Shown here: in pieces, positions 33,327-46,400 of the stretch
How the letters are laid out: each line of letters starts with the position of its first letter
Numbering within the stretch: the stretch's first letter is position 1
Source: Plazaster borealis
Taxonomy: Eukaryota > Echinodermata > Asteroidea > Forcipulatida > Labidiasteridae
Assembly: GCA_021014325.1 (NCBI GenBank)
Contig: CM037474.1
Coordinates: forward strand, 6,861,130 to 6,925,129
Direction of reading: 5' to 3'
DNA length: 64,000 bases
The notes under the pieces: generated by a model
The model's input: only the letters and a program-made list of their open reading frames with translations
What the model was told of the DNA's origin: nothing
Databases searched by the model: none
Position numbers and translations under genes: made by a program

Positions 33327-33938
33327 TGAAGGTATGGGGAAAATATGCAAGGGATCACGCCCCCCCCCCACACCCCCACCCCAATGAGATAATGATCGAG
33401 ACCCCAAATGATTGATTAAAAATCCCCCTCCCAAATTTTGTCTTCGCCCCCGCCATTTAGGGCGTTATAACGCCGTAAATTCAGAGTGATATGACCATTG
33501 ATCTCTATTATAGAGAGATCAATGGATATGACGCAGTAACGTTAGCGAAAATCAGCCGCCGAATGCGCGCCCTCTGTTGGCCCACTGTGACCAACAAAAT
33601 CACTGTTTAGTCTGGTGCATTTTTTAGCTGTTGAGTAGTCGTATTAAAACTCTAGTTACCAAACTTTAATGAACTCATATCAAAACAGCAAAACTGTTGC
33701 GAAGGTAAGTGAATTCTAAGTAAAATTCTATCATGGTTTTTTAACGATTTATTGTTTATAATATGTCGATGTCAATTAATTTACCTTAGTGTGTGGTCCA
33801 GGGATTGCAGGTATTACATTAGTTTTTACACCAGAACTTCAAAAAGCTACATTACACGGACCATGGAGGTAGAAATAGGCACGGACATGACGGAAACAAC
33901 TTGTTTTCAAAACTGCAACTGCAAAAATTTGTTTTCTA

Positions 33939-34695
33939 CAGTCGTTTGACCAGTTCCGGATCATTGACCAGTTCCGGATCACTTCAACTTTGCACTAACC
34001 ACATAATTAAATTACTGCTCACATGACCAATTTTTGTAGATACATGTGAAGTATAACATCCAATAAACCAACAGACAAAAAATAAAGTACCAAACATCAT
34101 CGACAAATAAATTATGAACTTTTTCTAAAGTTTGTCTGCGATAATAATGATCTTTTCTTTTTTTAATCTTGTTTGAAAAACGCTATATGTAAAACTTCTC
34201 ACCTTTCAAATTGGAATGCCAGGGTAAGTAACATTTATGTAAAATGCTAAGAATAAGTAAAAAATATTTCACGTAAATACTGAGCAGTTGTCTTGTTTTT
34301 GTGAGGAAACAAAATTACCGAAATCGTTTTTTGGGGGCATCGTACCCTTGACCAGTTCCGGATCACTCAACGTCTCGCTACATCAATTGGTGGCGCACTT
34401 CTGAAGTTTGTGCTCGTGAAACAGTTTTATGAATGGGAGGCTCGAGTATGGGTTTGCAATAGAGGGCGCGCTACTGATCCGGAATATAATCAACCGATCC
34501 GGAACTGGTCAAACGGGTGACGTTACTTTTCTGGAAGCCTCTCCAAGAGTATAACTATTTTTTTGCCAATGGATACTTGGTGAGTTTCATGACATGTTTA
34601 GGTAAACTGTTTGACTCTTTCGTTTAAGATGTCAAAGAGATTGCAACAAAAACAACGTGGATTCAAAAAGTGATCCGGAACTGGTCAAACGACTG
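33939..34695. mobile_element. Tc1/mariner-type MITE, 757 bp, TA target duplication
   Basis: The terminal inverted repeats start CAGTCGTTTGACCAGTTCCG at 33939 and end with the exact complement at 34695. Both ends are flanked by TA (33937-33938 and 34696-34697), the Tc1/mariner signature. GACCAGTTCCGGATCA recurs inside both ends in both orientations (near 33948, 33966, 34350, 34492, 34672). No transposase ORF is present, so the element is non-autonomous. Confidence 0.88.
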
Positions 34696-34697
34696 TA

Positions 34698-36288
34698 ATT
34701 CTATACTATATTAAATCAAAGATCATCAAAACAACACAGTCTGCATGACAGTTTCTATATGTACTGCTAGGCCTATAACATGGGGCAGAGCGTATCACTT
34801 TCAGGAACTATAAAAATAAGATGTTCTTTCAAATAGAAACTCACGTTTTGGGGGGTTTTTTTGCCGAATTTCACTTATCTGACTCTAAAGTCTAAGTCTA
34901 ACTTAGTCTAAAGCACGATTGTGGCGAGTATGTGCTGGCTCGTTTTGTTGTAATTTCATGAAGGATCTTCGTTCGAGCTGAAAATCACTTGTTCAAAATC
35001 AAACATCAGCATCATTGATTGTTTTTCTGCTGTATCATGACCTGTCATCTAGTCGATGTTCTGATACGTCATTAGTCAAGACGTTCAGGCCAGTCCGGAT
35101 GCCTTTCTTTTCATCACACAGTGCCGCCACTGCGGAACCAAACCAGCAGCAAGCAGCGCACTTGTATCAAGCGCTGAATATGTGACCTTTGTCGATTGAT
35201 TGTTGGTACACGTTATATGCATAATGTACTTACATGAAGTTCTGTTTCAGTTTGCAAAAACAGCACACTGCAGCGCCGCGAAAAAGAGTAGATGGATGAA
35301 GCCACTGTCTGCAGCGAATTAGTGCTCATGAAGTATCAGCAAACATCCATTACCATTCCCAACTCATAAAATCAGTGTTCTCCAACATGTAAAAAAAGCT
35401 TGGCGCACCGCCATGCTGTGACACCTGCCACGTTTAAGAAGTCGCCGCCAATGTTTAAAATCTGTCTCCAATGTTGTTTTTTTAAAGTTTATGTATCTCA
35501 GAGTTCAAATTCAATCTTTAAAACCTTTGCTCAAATTCAGGAGGAAGTGGCCATCAGGAATCACCTCAGAGTGCATCACCATGACCACTGAGCACAATCA
35601 AACTTTTTCCGGGCCCTTAGGCTGGCTCCGGACCCCAGGCTGTAAAGCCTTCGTGCTGTGCACTCACATAGCCCTTAATTTTTAATTTTCAAAAATGGAG
35701 AAAACGGTAAAATATATGCAAACAAAACCGAACGGCTTAGTTTGTGCATGTGAGATGAAATGCGGTCACTTTTCTGATGAATAGTTGAGGAGTCCCGACG
35801 AGTCACACTTCAACAGTTCAATGTCTCTTACCGCACGAGAACGTAGAGAAAAACAAAGAGTTCAAGGTAACTAGGCATTCTCAAAAATAGTGCTGTATGC
35901 CTACAAAGATTGGTGCCTGTCCAAGTCAACATCCAAAGAAAGCTGGTGCCAGGTCAAGTCAACCTTTGAAATAGCTTTCTAAAACAAATTGCAGTATGAC
36001 ATTTTTGTCAAAGATTTTCCGATGTAATATTCCTAACAATGTCGGTATAAATTACACTTCTAGGTAGGTTTACATGGGAAGTCTCAAAGTCTCATTGATA
36101 AAATGAGTCCTAAGCTGTTACCTGCCTGATATTATCAAATTCAACACCATGCCAGCCTGTTATGCTGACAACTTGATACTTGCCCAGTGTTACTATTTGT
36201 ATGTAATAAAATTTGACAGTCACATGGTGAAGAGGTTTTTTGGTTATTTATTTACCAGTGATTTTTTGCTTTTAATTTGTTCATGTAG
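34698..36288. other. intergenic / upstream region of the TMBIM4 gene
   Basis: No repeat family recognised. A possible 5' exon ends at 35866 (TTCAAG|GTAACT) and a possible acceptor lies at 36287-36288 (TTCATGTAG). If joined they place untranslated leader before the ATG at 36368. An ATG at 35821 would then open only a short upstream frame (MSLTARERREKQRVQ...) that hits a stop before 36368. Confidence 0.4.
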
Positions 36289-36367
36289 ATACAAAGTTCA
36301 TCAAGATTTTTCCATAAAGACATCACCGTATATTATTGAAGACTAGACTTGAAGAGTTATTGACAAG

Positions 36368-39300
36368 ATGGCATCCAAGGCACCTGATGTGGAGAGCATC
36401 GTTGATGACTTTCGATATGGTACCAATGTTGCTACAGCCCATGTATCCATCAGAATGGGTAAGGAATGCAGCTATTAATGTCAGCATATATCTTATTTCG
36501 GTAATGCACAGCATTTGTTCCCATCAGAATCAAAGGGGGAAAATTAGACCTGTTAGGGCTTGAAATTTACACTGGATCAAAGGCCCGAGGCCAGTGATTT
36601 TAGAAGCTGGCCAGTAAAATGGTGAAAGGGAAGCAACTACATGTATAATTGCATCACATTTGGAATGTTGATTGCACCATTCGGCTTCATGTTCCCTTAT
36701 GCATGAAGTAGGCCCTATAAACCAGTGTTAAGAATTGTTCAATCAGATTTCAAAGGTTGCTTTGCATGAACATTTATCATTTTGATATTGCTCTTTTTCC
36801 CATCAGGTTTCTTGAGGAAAGTGTTTGGTATTTTGTGCACCCAGCTGCTTGTAACAACTGTAGTATGTGCCATCTTTATGTACACTGACGGTGTCAAGGC
36901 TTATGTACAAAACAGGTTTGTTGTCATGTATAGTGGCTATTGTACAACAAATGTTACTGTAGTCTGCAGCATTCTGTATTGCTTTGGATTGGTCTAAACT
37001 TCATTTTTACCATACAAGTTTACATATTAACAGGGAAAATTGTTAAACCCCTGATGAGCTACCCATTATTGTTAACAGTGCTTCATTACCGGTAGTACAG
37101 TGAGTACATGTTATTATTCTACAAGGAATAATCACTGTATACCATAAAGCAACACATTTCTACAGTGAACTTGTTATCACAATTCACACCTGAAATTAAA
37201 TCGAGTTTTATCAAAGGGAGAATACCTGGGTATTACTTGTATCATACCTTCTCTCTGCATGTAGTTCATGGCTGGCGATTGTTGGTGTTAAAGGTATTGT
37301 ACACTTTTGGTAACAGCTCAAAATCAGTGTCCACATTTTTTGTGATTCAACATATGCATGAACAAACAAACCTGTGAAAGTTTGTGCTTAATTGGTCATC
37401 GAGGTCACGAGAAAATAGTGAAAAGAGACCTTATGTGTTTTCTGTTTGTTCAAATTGTCGCGCGTGATAAAAACTATTGTTTTACTCATTTCTCAGAAAC
37501 GATAGCATTTTAGGCAGAAATATTTTAAGGAACCCTTTCTATCATTACTTACTTTAAATCATGTAAGTTATGTGTGAATCTGTGAACATTGTGTTTTTCG
37601 ATCTTACCAATGTGTACAGGGGCCTTTAAAACCTTGGCTGAAGGTGGACATTTCAGCTGATTGCTCGATTTCCTCAAACCTCTAAGATTCATGTTAAGAT
37701 GAGTTATCAATATCAACATGGTGCTTTGTATTGAGATATCACATATTGCGTAGCTCTAATCCTTTCAAGAGAAATCTTAGGGCATTGTGAAATTGAGCAG
37801 ACAGGTTATTGTTTGTATATACTTAAGGGTAGGGTCATCTTTTGGTTTTTGTCAGAGTAATGCTGGTTTATTGGCAGAATTATCAGGAAAGATACAATAG
37901 AAATCATCTGTGAAAGTTTCAGCTGAATACAGTGTCTACTTGTTGAGAAAACAGCAAAAACTGTCACAGTATTTTCACACGAATGTAGAATCCATCCACA
38001 TTTAGCGAGGTGACAGTGGGTACCATCCGCATCTCTGGCTGCAGCATTTGCGAATGGACACCAACACTCAGAAAGCTGAGAAACGATTCATGCATGAATC
38101 TTTTCTCAGATTCAAATGTTTTTATTGACTTCTAATCAACGGGGGCAGTTCAGATGAAATCATTTCACAGGAAGCTTACTACCATTACCATCTTTACAAC
38201 AAAAGCTTTTGGATAGAAATTACACAATTTTTGTGCCGCGTCATTACCAAAGTATGACCCAACCTTTAACTGACACCGTATTCATACTCTCAAAGAGGTG
38301 GTGCTATAATTACGACACCTACCAGTGACATTAAGATAATTGCCAGAAGGCTTTCATGACTGGGTGAGGTACCTTGAGTATTGCAATAATGTAGGTTTTT
38401 ATTCTTTATTCTTTTCCAGCCAAGGAATGCTACTGGTTGCATATATCGCTTCCTTCGCTCTTCTGTTTGCATTATTCGTCAAACGCAGAGAATCACCAAT
38501 TAACATGATTCTTCTGGCTCTGTTTGTAAGTAAAACAGCTGAGAAAATGTACACCTGCTGTGTTTTTTTAAAAGTAACAAATTAATGGTTTACAATGCAT
38601 TATCAATTGACATACTGTCTTTGAATACAAAATTATGTTAACAATCTTTTTGTTAAAATCTACTCAAAAGCATTAGAGTAGACTCAATAAGCAGTTTTAC
38701 CAACCAGGGAACCATTCAGAGTGATTTTCAGGTGAATTAGCTAATATATTAATCTTAACTGCTAAGCAAGGTGTTAACAAAGCGTGACATTACAGTACAA
38801 ATCACAATTGCACTTGTGCAATCTTGGGACGAATCTTAACAATTTAGTGAAGTTTAGCTCATATGTCATGATCTAGCGATAGCTGACAGCTTATGATAAA
38901 GATCACAGACTAGTCCACAGCCATAGCAGTTGCTATACATATTAAATTGTACAGTAGAATTCCAGCAAATGTTTTGTTTCCCTTTAATTGTTGCCCATGT
39001 ATTTGCCGATGCATTTTACCTCCAATTCTGTCCAATGTTCCTTTGTTCATAGACTCTGGTTGAGGCCTACAGTGTTGGCACCATTGTGACGTTTTACAAC
39101 AAGGCAGTTGTGTTGCAGGCTTTTAGTCTCACTCTAGTGGTTACATTCAGTTTGACTGTGTACACTATGCAGAGCAAGAAAGACTTCAGCTCATGGGGTG
39201 CAGGGTATGTCATAGACTCACTTCACTCTCCAGCCATTTTCCAAGCAATGATTAATTTTCTCAGGGAATATGGTGTTGTCTTTGTTTTCAATGTTGTAGT

Positions 39301-40655
39301 GTTAGTCAAATTTTCTGCCTGACGGTATGCGCCCGCTTCCGTTGCTGTTTCCAATAAGTTTTTATTAGGAGTGATGGTACTGGTCACATCCATCAGTGAT
39401 GCTGTGATCTGAAATGTCACTTCTAACCCAAAGTTATGTAAAACAGCTCCCATGTATTCTGCTGGCAGGAAGCCCTGTATTTATTAAAACCCGGCAATAA
39501 AGGGCACATCATGTTTAAAAAAGGATTCCCTTTTCAACAATTGTGTGGCTTGGGTAGGAGCCTTGGTTTTATTGCAGTGGAACGTTAGAGTAACTTTAAT
39601 ACAGGAAAATCAAACTCAAAGTGCTGCAATTTTATTTAAAATGGAACAACGGTATGCCTGACCAGTAGTTGTTATTGGAGAACATTTACATGTATTTCGA
39701 TTGAATCATTTTCAAGAACCAAATCAAAATGCACATGAGAAAACTAAATGGTAGAGAATATTCTTGTTGTTGTTTTGCTGGGCAACAGAAGTAATTCAAA
39801 CCCAATTAACCCATTTTCAGTAAGATGACAGATATTGGGACAGTGATATTTCCAGGGACTTCATACTTAATACCAAAATAAGGTTAAAAGGCTGGGTAAA
39901 CTTTTGGTAATTGTCAAATACCAGTATCCTCACTTGGTGTATCCCAACATATGCATAAAATAACAAACCTGTGAAAATTTAGTCTCAATTGGTCTTCAAA
40001 GTTGCAAGTAAATAATGAAAGAAAAAACACCCTTGTAGCATAGAATTGTGTCCTTTCAGATTCTCAGATTCAAATTTGTGGGTAAAAAATTACCTTTCTC
40101 TAAAACTACATTACTTCAAAGGGGGTCGTTTCTAACAAGATTTTATAATATCAACGGCTCTCTTCCAAGTAAGTTTTTATGGTATTAACTTGTGGAGTAA
40201 TTATAAAAAGTACACCCTGCCTTTAAGATTAAAATATGAACAAATCTGATTTGACATTAGCTTGATTTGCTTCCAGGGCCACAGTGGTGAGAGGCTTTAC
40301 GCACAAGCCAACCATGCCACCCCATGCCACCCCTTCAATAAAAGAAAATAAAGCCTGCAAAAACTTTAAGCTTGTTTTGTTTGTTTTTGCATTACACAGG
40401 TTGTACTCCGCTCTCTTGATACTCATCCTGAGTGGCCTCCTCCACATCTTTCTGCCTCAGAGTGATGCAGTGGAGTTCATCATTTCTATCTTTGGTGCAA
40501 TTCTCTTTTGCTGCTTCATTATCTTTGATATTCACATGATGATGCATAAGATCTCTCCAGAAGAGTACATCCTTGCCTCCATCAATCTTTATCTGGACAT
40601 CCTCAATCTATTTCTGCACATCCTCAGAATTCTCGGACAGGCGCAGAAGAAGTAG
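36368..40655 (+). CDS. TMBIM4: Protein lifeguard 4 / TMBIM4 (Bax-inhibitor-1 family), five exons, complete
   Basis: Golgi/ER multi-pass membrane protein of the Bax inhibitor-1 superfamily, known to modulate intracellular Ca2+ release and restrain apoptosis. Coding exons are 36368-36458, 36807-36915, 38420-38525, 39053-39204 and 40400-40655. All introns are GT-AG and phases fit (714 nt, 237 aa; the vertebrate protein is about 238). The start ATGGCATCC is in good context (ACAAGATGG). Landmarks are [37 protein letters not shown] (TM1), [16 protein letters not shown] (TM2), [43 protein letters not shown], then [18 protein letters not shown] and [15 protein letters not shown]. Asp196 and Asp219 match the conserved acidic pair of the family's pH/Ca2+ sensor. 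The usual short C-terminal Lys pair is kept (QAQKK). Introns 2-4 carry MITEs but no exon is disrupted. Confidence 0.95.
37288..37629. mobile_element. MITE in TMBIM4 intron 2 (TTAAAGGTATTGTACAC ends)
   Basis: The left end TTAAAGGTATTGTACACTTT and the right end TGTACAGGGGCCTTTAA are inverted. A copy in the opposite orientation lies at 47512-47870 in the SDR gene's first intron, and the two match along their whole length (CACATAACTTACATGATTTA, CTATCGTTTCTGAGAAA and so on). No coding content. The TTAA/TTA duplication is ambiguous. Confidence 0.75.
37823..38269. mobile_element. MITE in TMBIM4 intron 2 (TTAAGGGTAGGGTCATC ends)
   Basis: Runs from TTAAGGGTAGGGTCATCTTT to CATTACCAAAGTATGACCCA plus ACCTTTAA. 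It is the same family as 46385-46845 and 55208-55704, with the shared core GCATCTCTGGCTG followed by GCAGCATT. Confidence 0.7.
39884..40226. mobile_element. MITE in TMBIM4 intron 4 (TTAAAGGCAGGG family)
   Basis: The ends TTAAAAGGCTGGGTAAACTT and GTACACCCTGCCTTTAA are inverted. It contains ATATGCATAAAATAACAAAC and ACCTGTGAAAATTTAG as in the truncated copy at 14229. It ends about 170 bp before the last exon, leaving the acceptor at 40399 intact. Confidence 0.7.
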
Positions 40656-40889
40656 AAATAACTCTCAGCTTCTTGGTGTATTCTCAACATTAGTTGTTTG
40701 CAACTCTATGTATTATTTTAAAGGCAAACCCAAATCTTAAGCATATAACTGCCTAAATACTTACAAGTACATTTTGGCTTGTAATATTTAGTTATAATAT
40801 CAAGTTTAGTATTTTTTCTGGTTGATATAAAGCCACAATCACCTTTTTGTACATGTGCATCAGTGTTTTCCAACTTTGAAAATTAAAGG

Positions 40890-40985
40890 TTGGCGGGGGG
40901 TCTTTGTGAGCGCAAAACCTTTACGGCATGGGGGCCCGCATAAGGGCCCAGAAAAATGTTGATTGTACATGCTCTGCGATAATGG
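40890..40985. repeat. fragment of the 283-925 repeat family
   Basis: GAGCGCAAAACCTTTACGGC, then ATGGGGGCCCGCATAAGGGC and GATTGTACATGCTCTGCGAT, matches the repeat near the window start. It lies about 240 bp beyond the TMBIM4 stop and may be part of its 3' region. Confidence 0.5.
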
Positions 40986-42837
40986 TGATTCCCGATGGCC
41001 ACTTCCTCCTGACTTCTTTGAGCAAAGGTTTTAAAGATTGCATTGGAACTCTGAAATGCATGAACTTGAAAAAAAGTGGGGAAAACATTTGGCAGATGGA
41101 ATTTAAACCTTGGCGTCGACTTCTTAAATGTGGCGGGTGCTACACCATTTTATTTTTTATTTGTTTTATGTTGGAGAAGTATAATCTGATGAGCTTAGTC
41201 AGAATTACACAGTTCCTTCAACTGCAGCCTTTCCTAGGTTCATATCTTGTTCTATTAATAATTAAGGTTGTTGGGTGAATATAAAGTTGTCTGAGAACTA
41301 TACATATGTTTAATTTAGCTACTTGTTCATTACACATTAAGTGAAAAACCTTGATAAATTTTAGTATTTTTTCCGGTTGATATAATGCTTGTATAATGAA
41401 GCTCAACCCAAGGTTTGTTATAGTCCACATTACTACACTATGTCCAACACAGCCTTGTAAGTAACATGTATGGTCCATAACTGTAAATTGATGAAACAGT
41501 TACCCACAATTTGAGTTATAGTCAGAAAAAAGGTTGAAAACCAAGATGGCCGCCATCTGCAGCATCTCACTCTTTAGCAAAATGGTTTTTCTTGTTTCTT
41601 AGGATAAAAGTACCTAGCTAGGTGGCATGTTCTAATTATTTAGTTCCCCCAGAACGTAAAATCTCGATAAAAACAGGAGAAAAGCAATCAGTTCATGATT
41701 TATTTGTTTGTTTTGCTTTTATTAATTTTTTACATATTTATTTATATATTGTTTACTTGACCTTATTAGGTAATAACTGTTTATTATAGTTCATTAAATT
41801 TTACCATGTAAGTACCTCTGATGAAAATTAATATACAGGTACCGGATTGCAAGATTGGATTGGTGGCTGTTGTTTTTATGATAATTACGGCAGAATAAAG
41901 AATAAGAGTAAAATTAAAAAGCATTTTAGGGTGTTTTTGTTTTTTGCAGCCGACCCTACTTCAAATGGAGAAAACATGGGATGAAAAGAATTTAAAAGGG
42001 TGCCCTAGTACTACAACAGGCTTCCAAATTGCAATTTTTGCAGTAATTCAGGAAGCTAGCATGGCTAGAGGGTGTTTCAAACCATTGTACATTTTTATTC
42101 CTTCACCAACTGTTAGCATTTTCATTAATCAAGTCTTATATTGATAAATCTATGATTAAATATTACCAAATCAAACTTGTTATTTTAATTGTAGAATCAT
42201 TATCATTTTGTTTCTGCTTCAGAAGCATATATAACTAAAAATTCAATGTTATATGCATAACTCCAGAGTGAAATCAACATGGTGTATTTCTTAGACCACA
42301 GAATCTTAAAACAAATTTTCACAAAGTGTTCACATTGCAGTTGTACAACAGTACACAGTCATTGCATAGAAACTCTACTGATTGCAATAGGATGCAACAA
42401 CATAAGTCCACCTGGCATGCTCAACACAACAAGTTGAACCTTCCACAACAATGATTGATGACCTGTACTTCTGCTGAAAGCAAAACCACCTTCTGACATT
42501 GGTTTCAGCTATTTATACTCAGATAAGAGCCATATACAGCCGATTCGCCAAGTTGCCTCTTTTAACAGGAACAATGTTATGAGAGAACAGCAAAACAAAG
42601 AAACACAAAGCAGAAATGAGATTCGGGACTAAAGTACGACTCTTTATAAGCAGAACCTCTTAATAACGTGCTCTTTTTAACAACGGTTGACTGTAGTTGA
42701 GAGGTAACTCTCTACAAGCACAATTATTTATGTAGAGCAACAGAACCCTCTTGTCTAGAGTTGAAGACCCTTTATAAGCCCGTAGTAGTCCTCTCAGACA
42801 AAAAGAGACGCTGAGTCACAAACAGATTAGACACGGC
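40986..42837. other. region between two convergent genes
   Basis: AT-rich. It holds the 3' flank of the TMBIM4 gene (plus) and the end of the SDR gene's 3' side (minus). AATAAAG occurs on the plus strand near 41897 but I cannot assign a polyadenylation site. No further gene seen. Confidence 0.4.
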
Positions 42838-42936
42838 AGTTTCTTCATCGTATTCATAGGATCATCATTTATTCTCAAAAACCAAATGTTGGCAAGAAAT
42901 AGGCCAATAAAGCCTCAACCAGCCTAATAAACAAGG

Positions 42937-43025
42937 TGAAAATTAGATATAATTATCAAATCGATTACATGTACATGTGATAAAAATTAGATATAATTAT
43001 CAAATCGATTACATGTACATGTGAT
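42937..43025. repeat. 45-bp direct tandem duplication
   Basis: AAAATTAGATATAATTATCA followed by AATCGATTACATGTACATGT occurs twice in immediate succession. Copy B has a single, diverged version (near 51160-51200). Confidence 0.75.
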
Positions 43026-43039
43026 ACACTTTATTAATA

Positions 43040-43189
43040 GACTACTTCGCAAATACTCCGTGCGCATGCGTTAGCCGTGGAATGAGGTTAATGCTTGTCT
43101 AGTTAGCGATCAAATGTGTCGCTAACTAGACCAGCATGCACCTCATTCCACGGCAAATGAGCGCGTACTGAGTATTTGCGAAAAAGTCT
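43040..43189. mobile_element. 150-bp palindromic MITE present only in copy A
   Basis: AGACTACTTCGCAAATACT at the left is inverted at the right (AGTATTTGCGAAAAAGTCT). The arms extend inward through CCGTGGAATGAGGT and GTCTAGTTAGCGA. AT or TA flanks both ends. The matching position in copy B (about 51208-51225) lacks it. Confidence 0.75.
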
Positions 43190-43478
43190 ATGAAAGTAAT
43201 ATCAGGAAATTTAACAATGAAGTAGTAAACCCCCAAGATGGCCGCCCTTGCTAATAAACATTGGCCTTGCGGATTGTAACGATGTACTACGTATAATTTA
43301 TGCTGTCAAGTACATCAACGAATACAACGCATGTACATGATCTGTCTTATTTTTAAAGAAAAACTATTCCCTTAAAATGAAGTTGAAAATTAATTTTTAA
43401 CAACTTGCTATGGGTATTTTTATGTTCAAAATATAGACTTGCACAGTCTATAGCTCTATGGTCAACAGTTAATAGTGA

Positions 43479-46400
43479 TTACCATGGCAGTATTTTACCG
43501 GTGTATTCATAACACTTGCCAGAAGCCTCTCGTCCTTTCAGCTTGCCAAGTGTAGCTAATATACCACCGACACTCTCTTGAGGTGTAAGAGGAGCTTTGT
43601 GTACACCCCCCATGTCTGTCTGAACCCATCCAGGGTGCATAGCAACAGCGAAGACGCCAGACGGGGCAAACTCAATCGACATGCAGTTGGTGAGCATATT
43701 AAGAGCCGCCTTTAAACAAAAACAAAACAAAAGGGAAAGTTAAAAGGTTAAGATGGTTTTCTGCTTCAGCTCATATTCTAGTAGTGTTAAACATTATTTT
43801 GATTTTTATGCAAGATCAACTACAGCTCTATGGCGGGGATGCGTTGTGTTCTTTCCCAGTTAACATAAATGCTCTAGGGTGGGTGCAAGGACCAGTACCT
43901 TTTGTTTTTGACAGTCAAAATTATAGATTAATACACATATTGTTTAAATGAATGAGAGAAGAATATTTAACGGTTTGTTTTATTACTGGATTACTGAATT
44001 ACTGGAGAAGAGATATCTGTATCAAACAAACTCTGGATCAGATCAAAACGTTTTGATCCAGATTCATAGACCTGCCCAGTCCTCCAAGCCAGTCAGTGTT
44101 GCACCTTCTACCAGTGACTAATACAAAACTAGAGTCGCCAATCAAGACTAGTATCTTACTAGTTTCCGGAACCTCTTAATACACACTTGTCAATTTAGAG
44201 TAAAAATGCAGTGAGGCTAGCATTACATTGTCCCTGAAAAGGAACTTAAGTTTTAACAAATTAACTGACAGAATATTGAGGGGTGTCTTTAAGATGGGCA
44301 TAGACAATTTAGATGTCAGTAGAGGGATTGGTCATACCTTGGATGTTCTATATGCCATAGACGAGCTGGAATTATTCAAGGAGATAGAGGCCATAATTGT
44401 GGATATATTGACAATGGCTGATTTATCAATACTCATTGTTTCATCATCACTGCTGGTGAACTTTGCAGCACGTCTCAAGATGGGCAGAAACGCCTGTAAA
44501 TAAACCAAATGTGATATTTCAGTTTTACACAAACCTTAAAAGGAAATATAAGCCAGTGTTTTTATTAGATCCTTCATTGCCAAAATGCCATAAAGTCACT
44601 ATTTAAACTTCTCATAGTTTAGTCCCAAGTCTGTCGGGGCGTTTTTGGTAAAGTCTCAAGTCTAAAAAAGATTCCGCTCAGAAGCGACTTGAAACCCTAG
44701 TCCCGCACTCTTGTTTGAGTACATAGTTACCCAAGGAAACAGAACCGGTACAATAATTTTTAGTTTGTGCGCTATTTTTTTTCCATTTGTTATGAATACA
44801 TGCACAAACAATTTTTCCTGTGACTTCAGGTAAAAAACAATTTTTCTTAAGAGTTCAAGTACTTTTTAAGAGTTCTAGTTGGAGCACGTGTACAATTCTG
44901 TGCATGTAAGGTGACAATTTTTTAAATGTAAAATCTGCGAGATTATTGTCATGACTAATACAAGAGACAGTACTTGAGTATGAGTACAAATAGACTGTGT
45001 GTGTAAGTCTTGCGGTATTCCAACATTTTGGCGAGTCTTGGGTTCCCATGTACATTGCTGTTATGTGCAGCATTCTCCCTTAACAGTGGTCCGCTGGCCA
45101 AATGCCAGTTGCAACTTCTAAGGACCAGTCAAAATTCTTCTAAGTGGTCCTGCTGGCTAGTTCATTGCCTCCAAAAGCTACATGTAAGCCACTGACTACA
45201 CTGGTTTCAAACTGAGGTACCATACAAAATGACAGTGTTGAAAGAAAACTGTAAAAGATGTGGACCAGTGAAAAAGCTGGTGGACTATTGAAATGGTAAA
45301 CTAACCGGTCCCGCTGGCCAGTCACTGAAAAAGTTAAGGGCAAACCCTGATGTGTGAAGGAAACAAAACCACACAAGTCAACATGGCCCTGTGTTCCAAT
45401 GCATGAGACTTGCATAGTCTACATCTTTGTCTGTATCATTCATCCGATCACTGTACAGGCCTAGTGCATACCTGAGTCACCCCCAATGTTCCCACAACAT
45501 TCACTTGATACAATCTCTCCATGTCTTCAGCTGAAGTATTCTCAACATTATCTCCGCTGACAATCCCAGCATTGTTAATCAGAAGACTCAATCCCTGATC
45601 ACCGACGACTTGTTCCACATCTTGCACTGCGTCTCTGTATGTTAATTTATTTGCCACATCTAATAGATTGAAGGGAGAGAAAGTTGGTGGGATTTCAGGC
45701 ATTGCATGGTGAGGTATCAATGTATACATGTATTTAGTTTGCGGTAACACCATGTGTAAATATCTACTTTGCTGTGTAGATTTGTTCTTTGAGAACTTGT
45801 CTTGCTATATATTCTACTGGAGACTACTTAGTTCTGAAAAGAACTGTCCTGCTTAAATTAACTACTACCTGGGCGGGAGGTAGGAAATCGGCCGGGACTA
45901 CTACTTTCGTTTAGTGGATCAAGGGGACTTCTCGTGATAATAATAATAATAATAAAGAGACATTTATAAAGCGCAAACAGTTGCAGATCGGCTCCGCCTC
46001 AAGGCGCTGAATACAAGTGAAGGGATTAAACAAAATAAATTAAAAACAACGATAATTAAACAAGATGAAAGTTGAGATCGCCTTTTCAAAATTATACAAA
46101 ATCGTAGAGAATAACACTTTTGTGCTCTCTTGGGGCAATATTTTTTCTAAAACTACACTCAATTTTCCTAGCAGAAAGGATTACGCTTAATTAGTATATT
46201 TCATCCAACAACATTCAATAATTGGACCACTGATCTGACAACTCTTTTTCATGTGTAAATGTTAGATGTGTACATAATGTACCTCCACTATAGAGTGGAT
46301 TTGACAGTGATCAAACCAAGTACTGATTTGACATTTGATTTTTCAGATCAACCAAACCCTTTTTACAAATATTCAATCAGCTTTCAGGGTCATCTTTGGT

